NCBI GenBank assembly: GCA_002010305.1 | Contig: MTND01000005.1 | Coordinates: 1 to 64,000, forward strand | Direction of reading: 5' to 3' | Length of the DNA: 64,000 nt | Source: Archaeoglobi archaeon JdFR-42 | Lineage (GTDB): Archaea; Halobacteriota; Archaeoglobi; Archaeoglobales; JdFR-42 | Shown here: positions 26,856-35,084 of the stretch, piece after piece | Numbering within the stretch: the stretch's first letter is position 1 | Layout: the number at the start of each line of letters is the position of its first letter | Position numbers and translations under genes: made by a program | The notes under the pieces: model-generated | The model's input: the letters and a program-made list of their open reading frames with translations, nothing else | What the model was told of the DNA's origin: nothing | Databases searched by the model: none

Positions 26856-27203
26856 TCACCTCTCTTCCTGCACATGTTCGATGCAACTGGAAATTAGATC
26901 AGTGATATGATGGTCATCTAAAGAATACAGAACCATCTTACCCTCTTTTTTATGTTTGACCAATCTCAGATTCCGTAAGATTCTGAGATGATGAGATACA
27001 GCTGAGACACTCATGTTGATCAGTTTGGCGAGATCACATACACATAATTCTTCAATTGACAAAGAATACATGATTTTCATCCTCGTTGGGTCTCCGAGAG
27101 CTTTAAAAATCTCAGAAACATCACTAACGTCCTCCTCTTCTATCATTTTTTCTTCTACTCGTCTCACTCTATCTTCATGAATATATTCGACCTCACATTT
27201 CAC
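26856..27203 (-). CDS. ArsR/SmtB-family metal-sensing repressor (CadC-like)
   Basis: 115 residues from GTG 27203. A longer reading from TTG 27224 is possible but would run through the operator; the GTG start places KCEVEYIHEDRV where CadC has its N-terminal metal-site Cys. The winged helix shows ELCVCDLAKLINMSVSAVSHHLR, with the alpha3 CxC metal site. The C-terminus DDHHITDLISSCIEH fits the alpha5 zinc site of SmtB/CzrA. It therefore could have both Cd/Pb and Zn sites. It controls the adjoining P-type ATPase. Confidence 0.88.
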   Translation of the reverse strand: MKCEVEYIHEDRVRRVEEKMIEEEDVSDVSEIFKALGDPTRMKIMYSLSIEELCVCDLAKLINMSVSAVSHHLRILRNLRLVKHKKEGKMVLYSLDDHHITDLISSCIEHVQEER

Positions 27204-27206
27204 ATT

Positions 27207-27226
27207 ATTTGAATGATTGTTCAAAT
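27207..27226. promoter_or_regulatory. CadC/SmtB-type operator at the metal ATPase promoter
   Basis: Inverted repeat ATTTGAA-TGATTG-TTCAAAT. It overlaps a TATA-like TTTAAATA (minus strand, about 27226-27233) and ends just before the GTG start at 27203, so a bound repressor would block a leaderless transcript. TGAA(N6)TTCA matches the general form of SmtB/CzrA sites. Confidence 0.65.
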
Positions 27227-27476
27227 ATTTAAATTTTTTGATTTAGACTGCTCTGGAAGTAACCTTTCATAAAACTGAGGAGGTATGGACTTTAATTGTT
27301 CATCTCTCTAATTTAATTCATCCATCCTTATACACTGTTCAAAAAAAATTCTTGGTAAATCCACCTACAAGCAATATGAAAGATAAATGATGACAATAAT
27401 ATATGTTTAAATGGTTTCAAAAAATTTAAATAGTATGTATCTCGAAATGAGATGAAAAGATTTTGTAGTGATGGAT

Positions 27477-28394
27477 ATGTGTGGGATAGCAGCAGTGCTG
27501 TTTAAAGACAAGAGTCGCGTGGGAGAGGTCCTCATCGACATGATGAGGCGTTTCCAGCATAGAGGGACAGACTCTTCTGGAGTTGCGATTTACGGTGGAC
27601 TGGAGCTGTCACCTGATGAATTTCTGATGAAAATAGAAGTCATAGATGAAGATGTGGTCAACCGGAAAAAAACGAGAGAATATGTGGAAAGGGTGATAAT
27701 GGAGCGCTGTGATCTTGATGCTTTTGGGATTGTTAACACAGGGAGTAATTTTACAGTATATGATGCCAAGGTCTCCAAGATGGATTTTCAGAGGTTGAGG
27801 ACTCTTGTAAAGGAGCTAAATTCAATCGAGCGGGTAACTGTTCTAAGCGCAGGGAAGTTTGAGCTGGTTAAGGATATTGGACCTGTAGAAGACCTGGAAA
27901 AGAATTACAATATATCTACTAAAGTCGGTACTCACGCTATAGGCCATACCAGATATTCTACTGAAAGTGCAGTGGACAGATATCGTGCTCATCCTTTTCA
28001 GAGTTTTGTAATTCCAGATATCACCGTAGTTCATAATGGACAAATAACGAATTACTGGAAAATCAGAGCTCTACTGGAGGAAAAAGGACACATATTCACT
28101 ACAGACAATGATACTGAATGTATAGTTCATTATATTGCGGATAAATTGAAGGAGGGATATTCCCTTCAAGAAGCTCTTGAGGAGAGTGTGCGTGATCTTG
28201 ATGGTCCTTTCGCATATGTCATTGCAACTCAGAATGAAATTGGAGTTGCAAAAGATAAGCTTGGTCTGAGGCCTGCCCTTGTAGGTACAGACACCGATAT
28301 GTCTGCCATTGCCTCTGAAGAGGTCTCTCTTGAAATATTTGATCTGAGTATTGAATATCTGTATCCTGGAGAAGTGGTAACTTTTGGAAGGTGA
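27477..28394 (+). CDS. Glutamate synthase, glutamine amidotransferase subunit
   Basis: 305 residues starting MCGIAAVLF, so that removal of Met exposes the catalytic N-terminal Cys; upstream ATG/GTG codons (27468, 27471) would bury it. It releases ammonia from glutamine. Class II amidotransferase markers are RFQHRGTDSSG, HAIGHTRYST and FVVHNGQITNYW-like sequence. First of three genes that together equal the bacterial GltB domains, overlapping the next by four bases. A TATA-like ATTTAAATAG lies at about 27424. Confidence 0.92.
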   Translation: MCGIAAVLFKDKSRVGEVLIDMMRRFQHRGTDSSGVAIYGGLELSPDEFLMKIEVIDEDVVNRKKTREYVERVIMERCDLDAFGIVNTGSNFTVYDAKVSKMDFQRLRTLVKELNSIERVTVLSAGKFELVKDIGPVEDLEKNYNISTKVGTHAIGHTRYSTESAVDRYRAHPFQSFVIPDITVVHNGQITNYWKIRALLEEKGHIFTTDNDTECIVHYIADKLKEGYSLQEALEESVRDLDGPFAYVIATQNEIGVAKDKLGLRPALVGTDTDMSAIASEEVSLEIFDLSIEYLYPGEVVTFGR

Positions 28395-29071
28395 GGGATG
28401 TGATTACCATAGATGCCACCAGTAAAACATCCAGAGAGATAAATAAAGAGTTAAGGGGACTTAATGATGGAGGAAAGGTTCTTATTAAAAATCCTGGAGC
28501 AAAACACTTCATAGGGGCCGGAATAACCCGGGAACTTGAGATTTTTATTCATGGGAATGTAGGCTATTTTGTCGCCACTATGAATCACGGTGCTAGCTTT
28601 GTCGTGGAAGGTGATGCAGGGTGGTTTGCTGGAGATAACATGACCAGGGGATATTTGGAGATTAAAGGAGATGTAGGTGATGGATGTGGGCAGGGGATTT
28701 ATGGAGGCACTATAATTGTAAGGGGGGATGCAGGAGCCAGAACTGGAGAGATTATGAAGAATGGGACTATAATTATTGGAGGCGATTCCAATTTCATGAC
28801 TGGTCTTTACATGATGGGTGGAGAAATGATCATCTTGGGTGATATAGCCTCCATGGCGGGGGAATCAATAGTCAGAGGGACTATTTATGTGAAAGGAGAT
28901 GTAGAAAGTCTAGGAAAAAATGCAAGAATCGCTGAGATAACTGAAGGAGATGAAGAATTTCTTAAAGACATACTGAAGAGATATGATTTTCCAGCTTTTA
29001 CAGGCAATTTCAGAAAAATCGTTCCCATAAAAAAGAGATTTTTTTATGGCCACCCCACGGAGGAAGGATAA
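28391..29071 (+). CDS. Glutamate synthase, GXGXG beta-helix subunit
   Basis: 226 residues. Repeated G-x-G rungs (GDGCGQGIYGGTIIVRGD, GGEMIILGDIASMAGE) make the right-handed beta-helix that in bacterial GltB carries structural roles between the ammonia tunnel and FMN domain. It starts in the ATGA-like overlap with the amidotransferase gene and ends two bases before the synthase ATG. Related FwdC/FmdC beta-helix subunits exist, but the neighbours settle the assignment. Confidence 0.9.
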   Translation: MRDVITIDATSKTSREINKELRGLNDGGKVLIKNPGAKHFIGAGITRELEIFIHGNVGYFVATMNHGASFVVEGDAGWFAGDNMTRGYLEIKGDVGDGCGQGIYGGTIIVRGDAGARTGEIMKNGTIIIGGDSNFMTGLYMMGGEMIILGDIASMAGESIVRGTIYVKGDVESLGKNARIAEITEGDEEFLKDILKRYDFPAFTGNFRKIVPIKKRFFYGHPTEEG

Positions 29072-29072
29072 A

Positions 29073-30506
29073 ATGTTTGATGTTATCATTGATAGAGGGG
29101 TTTGCACAACCTGTCTGGCATGTGTGAAATACTGCCCAACCGGAACTCTTGACGAAAAAAAGGGCCTTCCAGTGGTTAAAAAACCTCTCGATTGCGTAGG
29201 TTGTATGAACTGTGTTGACGTGTGTCCCGTTAAGTCCATCCAGATAGTATCTATCAACGATACGGGTTCCAGAGGATTATGGAGTAGATTAAAGATTAGT
29301 GAAATACAGCAAAAAGCTCAGACCGGAACATACATCGTTCGGGGTTGTGGTGCAACAAGAAAAGTACCTCATTTTGACGATCTTGTGATTCTCCCTGCTC
29401 AAACTTCGAGACCACCCATAGACAAATATAGAGAGCCATGCAACACCCAAGTTATACTGGGCACAAGATTTGCAGAGGAACCTCTTGTTCTTGATACTCC
29501 CATTATGGCTGGAGCGATGAGTTTTGGAGCCATATCTCTTGAGGCAAAGGTAGCAGTGGCTATCGGGACAGCTATGAATGGTACTGCAACCAATACAGGG
29601 GAAGGAGGTATGCATCCAGAGGAGAGAAGGAATGCTAAATACCTTGTTGCCCAGTATGCTTCCGGCAGGTTTGGAGTGTCAACCTTCTATTTGAATGCTG
29701 CTGATGCTGTAGAAATTAAAATAGGACAGGGAGCAAAAGCTGGTATGGGAGGACATTTGTTAGGAGAAAAGGTGACAGAAGATATAGCCAAGATAAGAGG
29801 AATTCCTGTAGGTACAGATGCTCTTTCACCGGCAAGGCATATGGATATAATCGGACCTGAAGATTTGAGAATGAAAATAGAACAGCTCAGAGAGATTACA
29901 GACTGGAGAGTACCAATTGCAGTAAAATACTCAAGTGGAAGAGTATCTGATGATGTGAAAATCGCAGCCAAGGCAGGAGCAGATATAATTGTGGTAGATG
30001 GTCTCCAGGGTGGGACTGGCGCAACTCCAGATGTAGTAGCTGAACATGCTGGAATTCCCACGCTAGCAGCAATAGTTCAGGCAGATAGGGCTCTTAAAGA
30101 TCTTGGATTGAGGAGTAAAATAAGCCTGGTGGCGGCTGGAGCCATTGCAACCGGGGCTGATGTGGCTAAAGCTCTGGCTCTGGGAGCTGATGCCGTACAG
30201 ATGGCAACTCCTTTACTGGTTGCTATGGGGTGTACCGTGTGCAGGCAGTGTCATAGTGGTAGATGTCCCAAAGGCATTGCAACTCAGGATCCAGATCTTA
30301 GACGAAGACTCAATCCAGAAAAAGCTGGAGTCAAGGTGGGTAATTTCATCAAAGCTCTGACTGAAGAGCTTAAAATTCTGACCCAGCAAGCAGGGAAAAC
30401 TGATGTGACCAATCTGGAGAAAGAGGATTTAAGAGCCTTGAGTCTTGAGGCTTCAGCCATTACCGGAGTTAAGCTAGTAGGTCTGGATAAACCAATTGTA
30501 ATGTAA
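29073..30506 (+). CDS. Glutamate synthase, FMN-binding ferredoxin subunit
   Basis: 477 residues from ATG 29073, which has GGAGGAAGGA upstream. Residues 1-70 hold two [4Fe-4S] motifs (CTTCLACVKYCP and CVGCMNCVDVCP), an archaeal addition. The FMN-binding synthase barrel follows, with AMSFGAISLEAK, NTGEGGMHPEERR, VKYSSGRVSDDVKIAAKAGAD (split), VDGLQGGTGATP and GCTVCRQCHSGRCPKGIATQ, whose Cys bind the 3Fe-4S cluster. It forms glutamate from 2-oxoglutarate, with electrons probably from ferredoxin. Confidence 0.93.
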   Translation: MFDVIIDRGVCTTCLACVKYCPTGTLDEKKGLPVVKKPLDCVGCMNCVDVCPVKSIQIVSINDTGSRGLWSRLKISEIQQKAQTGTYIVRGCGATRKVPHFDDLVILPAQTSRPPIDKYREPCNTQVILGTRFAEEPLVLDTPIMAGAMSFGAISLEAKVAVAIGTAMNGTATNTGEGGMHPEERRNAKYLVAQYASGRFGVSTFYLNAADAVEIKIGQGAKAGMGGHLLGEKVTEDIAKIRGIPVGTDALSPARHMDIIGPEDLRMKIEQLREITDWRVPIAVKYSSGRVSDDVKIAAKAGADIIVVDGLQGGTGATPDVVAEHAGIPTLAAIVQADRALKDLGLRSKISLVAAGAIATGADVAKALALGADAVQMATPLLVAMGCTVCRQCHSGRCPKGIATQDPDLRRRLNPEKAGVKVGNFIKALTEELKILTQQAGKTDVTNLEKEDLRALSLEASAITGVKLVGLDKPIVM

Positions 30507-30512
30507 CATATG

Positions 30513-30542
30513 CTCTTTTTTCGTTACGTCTCTCTTTTTCCC
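30513..30542 (+). terminator. T-rich terminator after the glutamate synthase operon
   Basis: Two T runs (CTTTTTTCG and CTTTTTCC) begin seven bases after the synthase stop. Archaeal RNA polymerase ends at such runs without needing a hairpin. Confidence 0.45.
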
Positions 30543-30608
30543 TCTCAATTCTCGAGATGTAAGATCAGAATTACAAGAATTTACCACCGTAGATTGGTCG
30601 ATTATAAG

Positions 30609-31646
30609 TTATTCCCACATTATGGTGGCTTTATCTGATCCCCATTTAAAGCTGGGAAAATTTTCCCGATAACCCTTTTTTGCACATCGTTTTTCCAGTC
30701 CATAAGCGATTAGAGGAAGAGCTATTGTGGCATCCACAAACACTTGGACGGATTTACCATGGGGAGTAATTTTACCCCAAGAAATGGCTTCTTCAAAAGT
30801 TGCTCCACTCAACCCTCCATGATGAGGAGAATCAGTGGTAAACTGGATGGCATATGTGTGTCCTTCTGATCCACCCCAATGGGCTGTGATGACTCTGGTC
30901 TGTTGTATATAATTTTTAGGAACTCCACCCCCTAGAAAGATCACTCCAGTTTTATCGCTCTGATGTACGAGAGTTCCCAGTTCATAAGTGTCTTTGATGG
31001 TATCAATTGAAACATGAACTCCATTTTTGAAAGCATGAGTAAGTCCAATCCCAATGGAGCTATCGCTTATAGCAGGGCAATAAATAGGTATCTTCATTTC
31101 CTGTGCTTTGAGAACAAAGGAATCTTTCACCCCTCTGTCGCCAGTACTTTCTCTGATTTTATTAGCCAAAAACCACAAGTACTCTCGTGTTCCCATGGTC
31201 TCTCCTTTAAGGTATTTTGCAGTGTCAGCAATAAACTTATCCACTTCAATGAATTCCTCCTCTTTTGCATAAATGTCATAGATTCTATCGATGCCGTGTT
31301 TGAGGAGGATTGCATCATCAATATATGGAGAACCCAGATAATGGTGTTTTCCAAAAGCTTCGACAATATCGTGGAATATATTTGCTCCAGTGGTGACTAT
31401 ACAGTCTATGAACCTTTTTTCGATGAGGTATACGATTACTTTTCTCATCCCAGCAGGAATCAGTGCTCCTGAAAGACCCATCATTATAAATATCCTGTCT
31501 TCCCTGATCATCTGCTCCCATATCTCAAAAGCTTTTCCAAGACTTCTTCCTTGAAATCCAGTAAATCTGAGATTAAGTAAGAAGTCATCAAAATCGAGAT
31601 CTTTTTTAATCTCAATTGGTCTTGTAGGATGTTTGAAAAACTCCAT
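30609..31646 (-). CDS. dys: Deoxyhypusine synthase
   Basis: Transfers the aminobutyl group of spermidine to aIF5A. 345 residues from ATG 31646 (GAGGGAT upstream); ATG 31658, which overlaps the previous stop as ATGA, is an alternative. The active-site Lys is in EEAISWGKI near the C-terminus; NAD and spermidine-binding stretches ALIPAGMRKV, VTTGANIFHD, VHQSDKTGVIFLGGGVPKNY (split) and HHGGLSGA are present. It is transcribed right behind pyruvoyl arginine decarboxylase, which supplies agmatine for spermidine, so the two steps of one pathway are paired. Confidence 0.93.
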   Translation of the reverse strand: MEFFKHPTRPIEIKKDLDFDDFLLNLRFTGFQGRSLGKAFEIWEQMIREDRIFIMMGLSGALIPAGMRKVIVYLIEKRFIDCIVTTGANIFHDIVEAFGKHHYLGSPYIDDAILLKHGIDRIYDIYAKEEEFIEVDKFIADTAKYLKGETMGTREYLWFLANKIRESTGDRGVKDSFVLKAQEMKIPIYCPAISDSSIGIGLTHAFKNGVHVSIDTIKDTYELGTLVHQSDKTGVIFLGGGVPKNYIQQTRVITAHWGGSEGHTYAIQFTTDSPHHGGLSGATFEEAISWGKITPHGKSVQVFVDATIALPLIAYGLEKRCAKKGYRENFPSFKWGSDKATIMWE

Positions 31647-31654
31647 TGTATCCC

Positions 31655-32203
31655 TCATAGAATGAACACAGCAGCCGCAACAACAGTGGTCCATTTTTTC
31701 GAAGTTACTGTAGCATAAGCAGTTACATTTGATGATTTTACAATCCTGTCATCCATTTTCCAGATCTCTTTCGTCTCATCCCACTCTACATCGTTAGGGA
31801 TACCAAAAGTGGTACCCAGCATATAGGCCGCCATATCTTCAGCATACTCTCCAGCCTCTTCCTTTGAGAGACCAAAACCATGGTATTCAGATAGGTATCC
31901 ATATATATTTGGGTCTTTGGGAAGAGCAAGACCTATTGAAGCGGTGATTTTCCTACCAGGTTCATTGGATGAGTTTTTTGAAAGTACGCAAAAAACTATC
32001 TGGCCAGGCTCAAGATACTGAAGACCCTCATCCCTTTCAATAATTTCACAATTAGGAGGAAGAATAGAGCTAACCGTAACAAGATTGTATTTCTCAATTT
32101 TAGCATTTCTAAGAGCTAGTTCAAATGATGCGAGCTGTTCTTTATGAGTTCCAACTCCTGTGGTGAAAAACACTTTCTTAGGTACGAAGATATTACCGTG
32201 CAT
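31655..32203 (-). CDS. pdaD: Pyruvoyl-dependent arginine decarboxylase
   Basis: 182 residues from MHGNIFVPKKVFFTTGVG. The earlier ATG at 32242 is less likely because a TATA box (TTTATATC, minus strand, 32226-32233) lies 26 bases before 32203. The enzyme makes agmatine from arginine. VSSILPP carries the Ser-Ser self-cleavage site that yields the pyruvoyl group, and SEYHGFGLSKEEAGEYAEDM the catalytic Glu region. It forms an operon with deoxyhypusine synthase. Confidence 0.92.
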   Translation of the reverse strand: MHGNIFVPKKVFFTTGVGTHKEQLASFELALRNAKIEKYNLVTVSSILPPNCEIIERDEGLQYLEPGQIVFCVLSKNSSNEPGRKITASIGLALPKDPNIYGYLSEYHGFGLSKEEAGEYAEDMAAYMLGTTFGIPNDVEWDETKEIWKMDDRIVKSSNVTAYATVTSKKWTTVVAAAVFIL

Positions 32204-32553
32204 CGTTGCAGGTAAGGTCAATCTCGATATAAATTTTTCCATAGTCTCATTAATTTGTCACTGACTATCTACTCTTTTAACTCTCTGTATGGAGCTTAAA
32301 ATGCAATATTATGTGTAATTTACAGGATGTGTTTAAGAGAATTTAAGACTATCTTTTGGTTTCTTGCGTAAAATTAAACGACTAAAACCTAGGTCTCATG
32401 ACTTGTTATTAGAATACGAAATTGCGGAGATAGTTGTATAGATAGGTCGTCAGGAAGTAGAAAGAAAGGTGAATGAATGTGGAATACCTCAATTGACTAA
32501 AACACCGGTATGTTTATATATAATATATCGTATTATGATATATCGAGTTTAAT
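32204..32553. other. 350-base intergenic region, divergent promoters
   Basis: Holds the pdaD promoter at its left end and the first metal-island promoter at its right end. In between I see no open frame longer than about 25 codons, no GC-rich RNA-like segment and no clear repeat. A short frame beginning GTG 32471 runs into the promoter and looks accidental. Confidence 0.5.
32513..32545 (+). promoter_or_regulatory. Metal-island promoter P1 with shared operator
   Basis: TATA element TTTATATATA (32513-32522) followed by ATATATC-GTATTAT-GATATAT, an inverted repeat at 32523-32543. On the minus strand this reads CGATATATCATAATACGATA, matching P2 (33557) and P3 (37105). The operator lies between TATA and the probable transcription start, suiting repression. 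Confidence 0.65.
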
Positions 32554-32763
32554 ATGAGGGAACTGATGCGTATGAGATGTAACACATGTGGTATGAAAAT
32601 CAAAGACGAAGAAATTATCGAGGGAATAGATGGTAGACTGTACTATTTCTGCTGTGATGGTTGTCGGGATCTCTCCATATGCAAAAGAGTGAAAATTGGA
32701 GAAAAACTGAAAAAGAGAGTTAGTCTGATATATGGTAGGACACGAGTTAAAATTCAAGACTAA
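32554..32763 (+). CDS. Small TRASH-like metal-binding protein
   Basis: 69 residues. MRCNTCGMKIKDEE, then YYFCCDGCRDL, follow the TRASH/YHS plan of a CxxC(G) pair and a later FxCxxC, which binds copper or similar metals in archaeal CopT and related proteins. The basic C-terminus (GEKLKKRVSLIYGRTRVK) could contact nucleic acid or partners. First gene of the metal island; stop 16 bases before the DUF302 gene. Alternative ATG starts exist at 32566 and 32572. Function as a metal chaperone or sensor is inference. Confidence 0.75.
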   Translation: MRELMRMRCNTCGMKIKDEEIIEGIDGRLYYFCCDGCRDLSICKRVKIGEKLKKRVSLIYGRTRVKIQD

Positions 32764-32779
32764 AGTGGAGGTTAGAGAT

Positions 32780-33160
32780 ATGTATGGCTATGGAAAACAT
32801 GTTGATATGGATTTTAAAAGTGCAGTAAAAAAGACTATAGAAGAGCTTCAAAAAGAAGGCTTTGGGGTTCTGACTGAAATTGATGTAAAAGCCACTTTGA
32901 AAGCAAAACTAGGAGTTGATTATGAGGATTATCTGATCCTTGGAGCATGCAATCCACCCTTTGCTCATAAAGCCCTTAACGCGGAGAAAGAGGTGGGATT
33001 GCTCCTTCCATGTAATGTAATTGTATATAGGGATGGAGATAAAACCCACGTCTCAGCAATTCTGCCAACACAAGCTATGAGTATGGTAGAAAATGAAAGT
33101 TTGAAGAGAGTCGCAGAGGAAGTGGAAGATAAGCTTAAGAAAGTAATCGATTCTATTTGA
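32780..33160 (+). CDS. DUF302 protein
   Basis: 126 residues from ATG 32780, seven bases after a GGAGGT site. The DUF302 core is recognisable: FKSAVKKTIEELQKEGFGVL, IDVKATLKAKLG, YLILGACNPPFAHKAL and VGLLLPCNVIVYRD. The two Cys (GACNP, LLPCN) are typical of the family and could hold a metal. DUF302 genes are often near heavy-metal or redox stress genes, but no activity is established. The predicted operon runs from the TRASH-like gene to the Cys/His membrane peptide. Confidence 0.85.
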   Translation: MYGYGKHVDMDFKSAVKKTIEELQKEGFGVLTEIDVKATLKAKLGVDYEDYLILGACNPPFAHKALNAEKEVGLLLPCNVIVYRDGDKTHVSAILPTQAMSMVENESLKRVAEEVEDKLKKVIDSI

Positions 33161-33213
33161 AATTGAACTTTTCTTATAGGGGTATGAAGCTGGATAAAGA
33201 GGAGAGGTAATTG

Positions 33214-33420
33214 ATGGATAAAGTAAAGTCTGATGTACAGGATGTAGCAGTTGAGGAGCAACAGCATGAGAATATAGATGTGCAGACCAGCCCAGAAGGA
33301 GGGAGGGGGAGCTGCGGTTCTCATTCCAGACATAGTGGCTGTGGAATGCATGGTGGATGGATGAGGTGGGTGTGGATTGGTATCTTGGGATATTTTATCG
33401 TTTCCTATTTCCTGAGATGA
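33214..33420 (+). CDS. Small Cys/His-rich membrane-anchored peptide
   Basis: 68 residues, start ATG 33214 with GGAGAGGT upstream (TTG 33211 is in frame). The N-terminal half is acidic and polar. The centre is SCGSHSRHSGCGMHGGWMRW, dense in Cys, His and Met. The C-terminus WVWIGILGYFIVSYFLR is one membrane helix. Such peptides resemble the small DUF2933-like proteins of copper loci and could present a metal at the membrane. I cannot place it in a named family with certainty. Confidence 0.65.
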   Translation: MDKVKSDVQDVAVEEQQHENIDVQTSPEGGRGSCGSHSRHSGCGMHGGWMRWVWIGILGYFIVSYFLR

Positions 33421-33542
33421 TGGTATACGAAAAATTTCCTGTCATCTGTTTCTTTTAACTTCTTTCTATAGTAATTTGAGTTCAGATTTTAATGGAGTCA
33501 TCTAAACGTGTTGAATAGTTTTTCTAGCTAGGATCTATAGAC

Positions 33543-33577
33543 GATATATTTATATACGATATATCAAATACAGATAT
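33543..33577 (+). promoter_or_regulatory. Metal-island promoter P2 with shared operator
   Basis: TATA-like GATATATTTATATA (33543-33556) followed by CGATATATCAAATACAGATAT at 33557-33577 (first 20 bases shared in order with P1 and P3, with one base less and one more). The gene start is ATG 33598 behind GGAAGGGGG. Confidence 0.55.
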
Positions 33578-33597
33578 GGTATGAGTAGGAAGGGGGT

Positions 33598-35082
33598 ATG
33601 ATGAACCGTACATTATCGAAGAACAATGTGATGTGGAAGAAGAATCTTAAAAAAGCACCATTTTTGTTAATAATGCTTATATTTGCAGGCTCTTCTCTCG
33701 TCTCAGGTGAAGATGTCATCTCTGCTAAATACTCCATATATCCGGAGATTATAACTCCCGGTAGTGTTGGGTATATTGAACTGACTTTTACCAATTCTGG
33801 AAGTGAGGTGGTAGAGGATCTTTCCATATTCTTTATTAAACTAGAAAAAGGGATCGTAATTCAGGACTCTTCGGAGACTTATAGTCTGGGCAGTCTTTAT
33901 CCTGGAAAAACCAAGTCCATCGTTCTCAAATTCAGTATTCCAGAGACTACTTTACCAGGCTATTATGTAGTGGAGCTTTCAGTAAAAGGCTCATATCTGG
34001 GTTATAGTAGCAGTTACCGGTATGATATCCCCATACAGGTTCAACGAGAAAATTTTTTGAAACTGAAATTGATCCCCGAGGTCGTTGAGGCTGAGAGGAT
34101 CTCTACTGTATCTCTTTTTGTTGAGAATACAGGTAAGGACGATCTTAGAGAGATATATATTGAGTGGGATAGTAAGAATGTAGTACCAATCGGAGAGTCT
34201 GCTAAATTCTATCTATCGTCTTTGAAACCCGGAGAACAGAAGGAACTGAAACTGGATATTAAGGCAGAGAGAAATGTAAAAACTGCTCTTTTAAATTTTT
34301 CTGTGAAATATATGGATTCAACAGGTAACCCAGAAAGCGACTTCTATCAAATTGGATTGGGTGTGAAGAGTGGAAAAGAAGATTATCTAAAAATATCTCA
34401 AACTCCAGCCTTACTGAATATTGGAACAGAAGGATCTATATCTATAGAGATCTTCAATGAAGGAGATGAAGGCTTAGAGGACATTTTACTTGTGTGGAGT
34501 GGGAACGGTATTATTCCTGTTTCCTCGAATATAAAGTATGTAGGATCTCTTGGTCCAGGAGAAAGAAAATCTGTACTTATGGATGTGTTTATTGACGAAA
34601 ACATAGAACCAGGTTATTATCCCATCACAATTAGGGCGGTTTATGAAGACTCGTCAGGCACTGTCCATAGGTCAAACCATACTATTGGTGTAAAAATTCA
34701 GGGAACTGTTGATCTGGTTGTAACTATTTTCAGAGCTGAGGCAGATAAGCTTTTTATTTCTATAGCCAATACTGGTAATGCAGCAGCAAAGAACCTTGTG
34801 GTTTATGCAAGATCTCCATATGGAAACACGGAGACTTTCTTAGGAGATATGAAGCCCGGAGATGAAGAGATAATCGAGTTGGATCAGCAAGGGATGGACA
34901 CATCTAAACCACATACGATAAATCTGAAGATGATATTCAGGGATGTGTTTGGTGAGAAAATAACTGTTGATAAGGAAATAACCGTTTCTGTTCATGAGCA
35001 AAGCTTTTCCGTTGTGTGGGTGGGAGTAGGAACAGCAATACTTCTCTTGCTGACAGCTGTTCTCTTTTGGAGGAAAAGATAA
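33598..35082 (+). CDS. Secreted membrane-anchored CARDB-repeat protein (COG1361-like)
   Basis: 494 residues. A Sec signal peptide (about residues 15-37, KKAPFLLIMLIFAGSSLVSG) precedes four Ig-like repeats of about 110 residues, each with a NSGSE/NTGKD/NEGDE/NTGNA turn and a L(K/Y)PGEXK-type strand. The C-terminus VVWVGVGTAILLLLTAVLFWRKR is a membrane anchor with a basic tail. So the repeats face outside the cell. It is followed three bases later by an ABC permease and then its ATPase, the pattern of an extracytoplasmic partner of a MacB/LolCDE-type transporter. What it binds is unknown. Confidence 0.8.
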   Translation: MMNRTLSKNNVMWKKNLKKAPFLLIMLIFAGSSLVSGEDVISAKYSIYPEIITPGSVGYIELTFTNSGSEVVEDLSIFFIKLEKGIVIQDSSETYSLGSLYPGKTKSIVLKFSIPETTLPGYYVVELSVKGSYLGYSSSYRYDIPIQVQRENFLKLKLIPEVVEAERISTVSLFVENTGKDDLREIYIEWDSKNVVPIGESAKFYLSSLKPGEQKELKLDIKAERNVKTALLNFSVKYMDSTGNPESDFYQIGLGVKSGKEDYLKISQTPALLNIGTEGSISIEIFNEGDEGLEDILLVWSGNGIIPVSSNIKYVGSLGPGERKSVLMDVFIDENIEPGYYPITIRAVYEDSSGTVHRSNHTIGVKIQGTVDLVVTIFRAEADKLFISIANTGNAAAKNLVVYARSPYGNTETFLGDMKPGDEEIIELDQQGMDTSKPHTINLKMIFRDVFGEKITVDKEITVSVHEQSFSVVWVGVGTAILLLLTAVLFWRKR

Positions 35083-35084
35083 AT

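Noticed and set aside
27280-27315. Leader peptide before glutamate synthase (GAGGAGGT then ATG, eight codons)
   Set aside because: The ATG is only one base from the ribosome binding site, and no attenuator hairpin follows.
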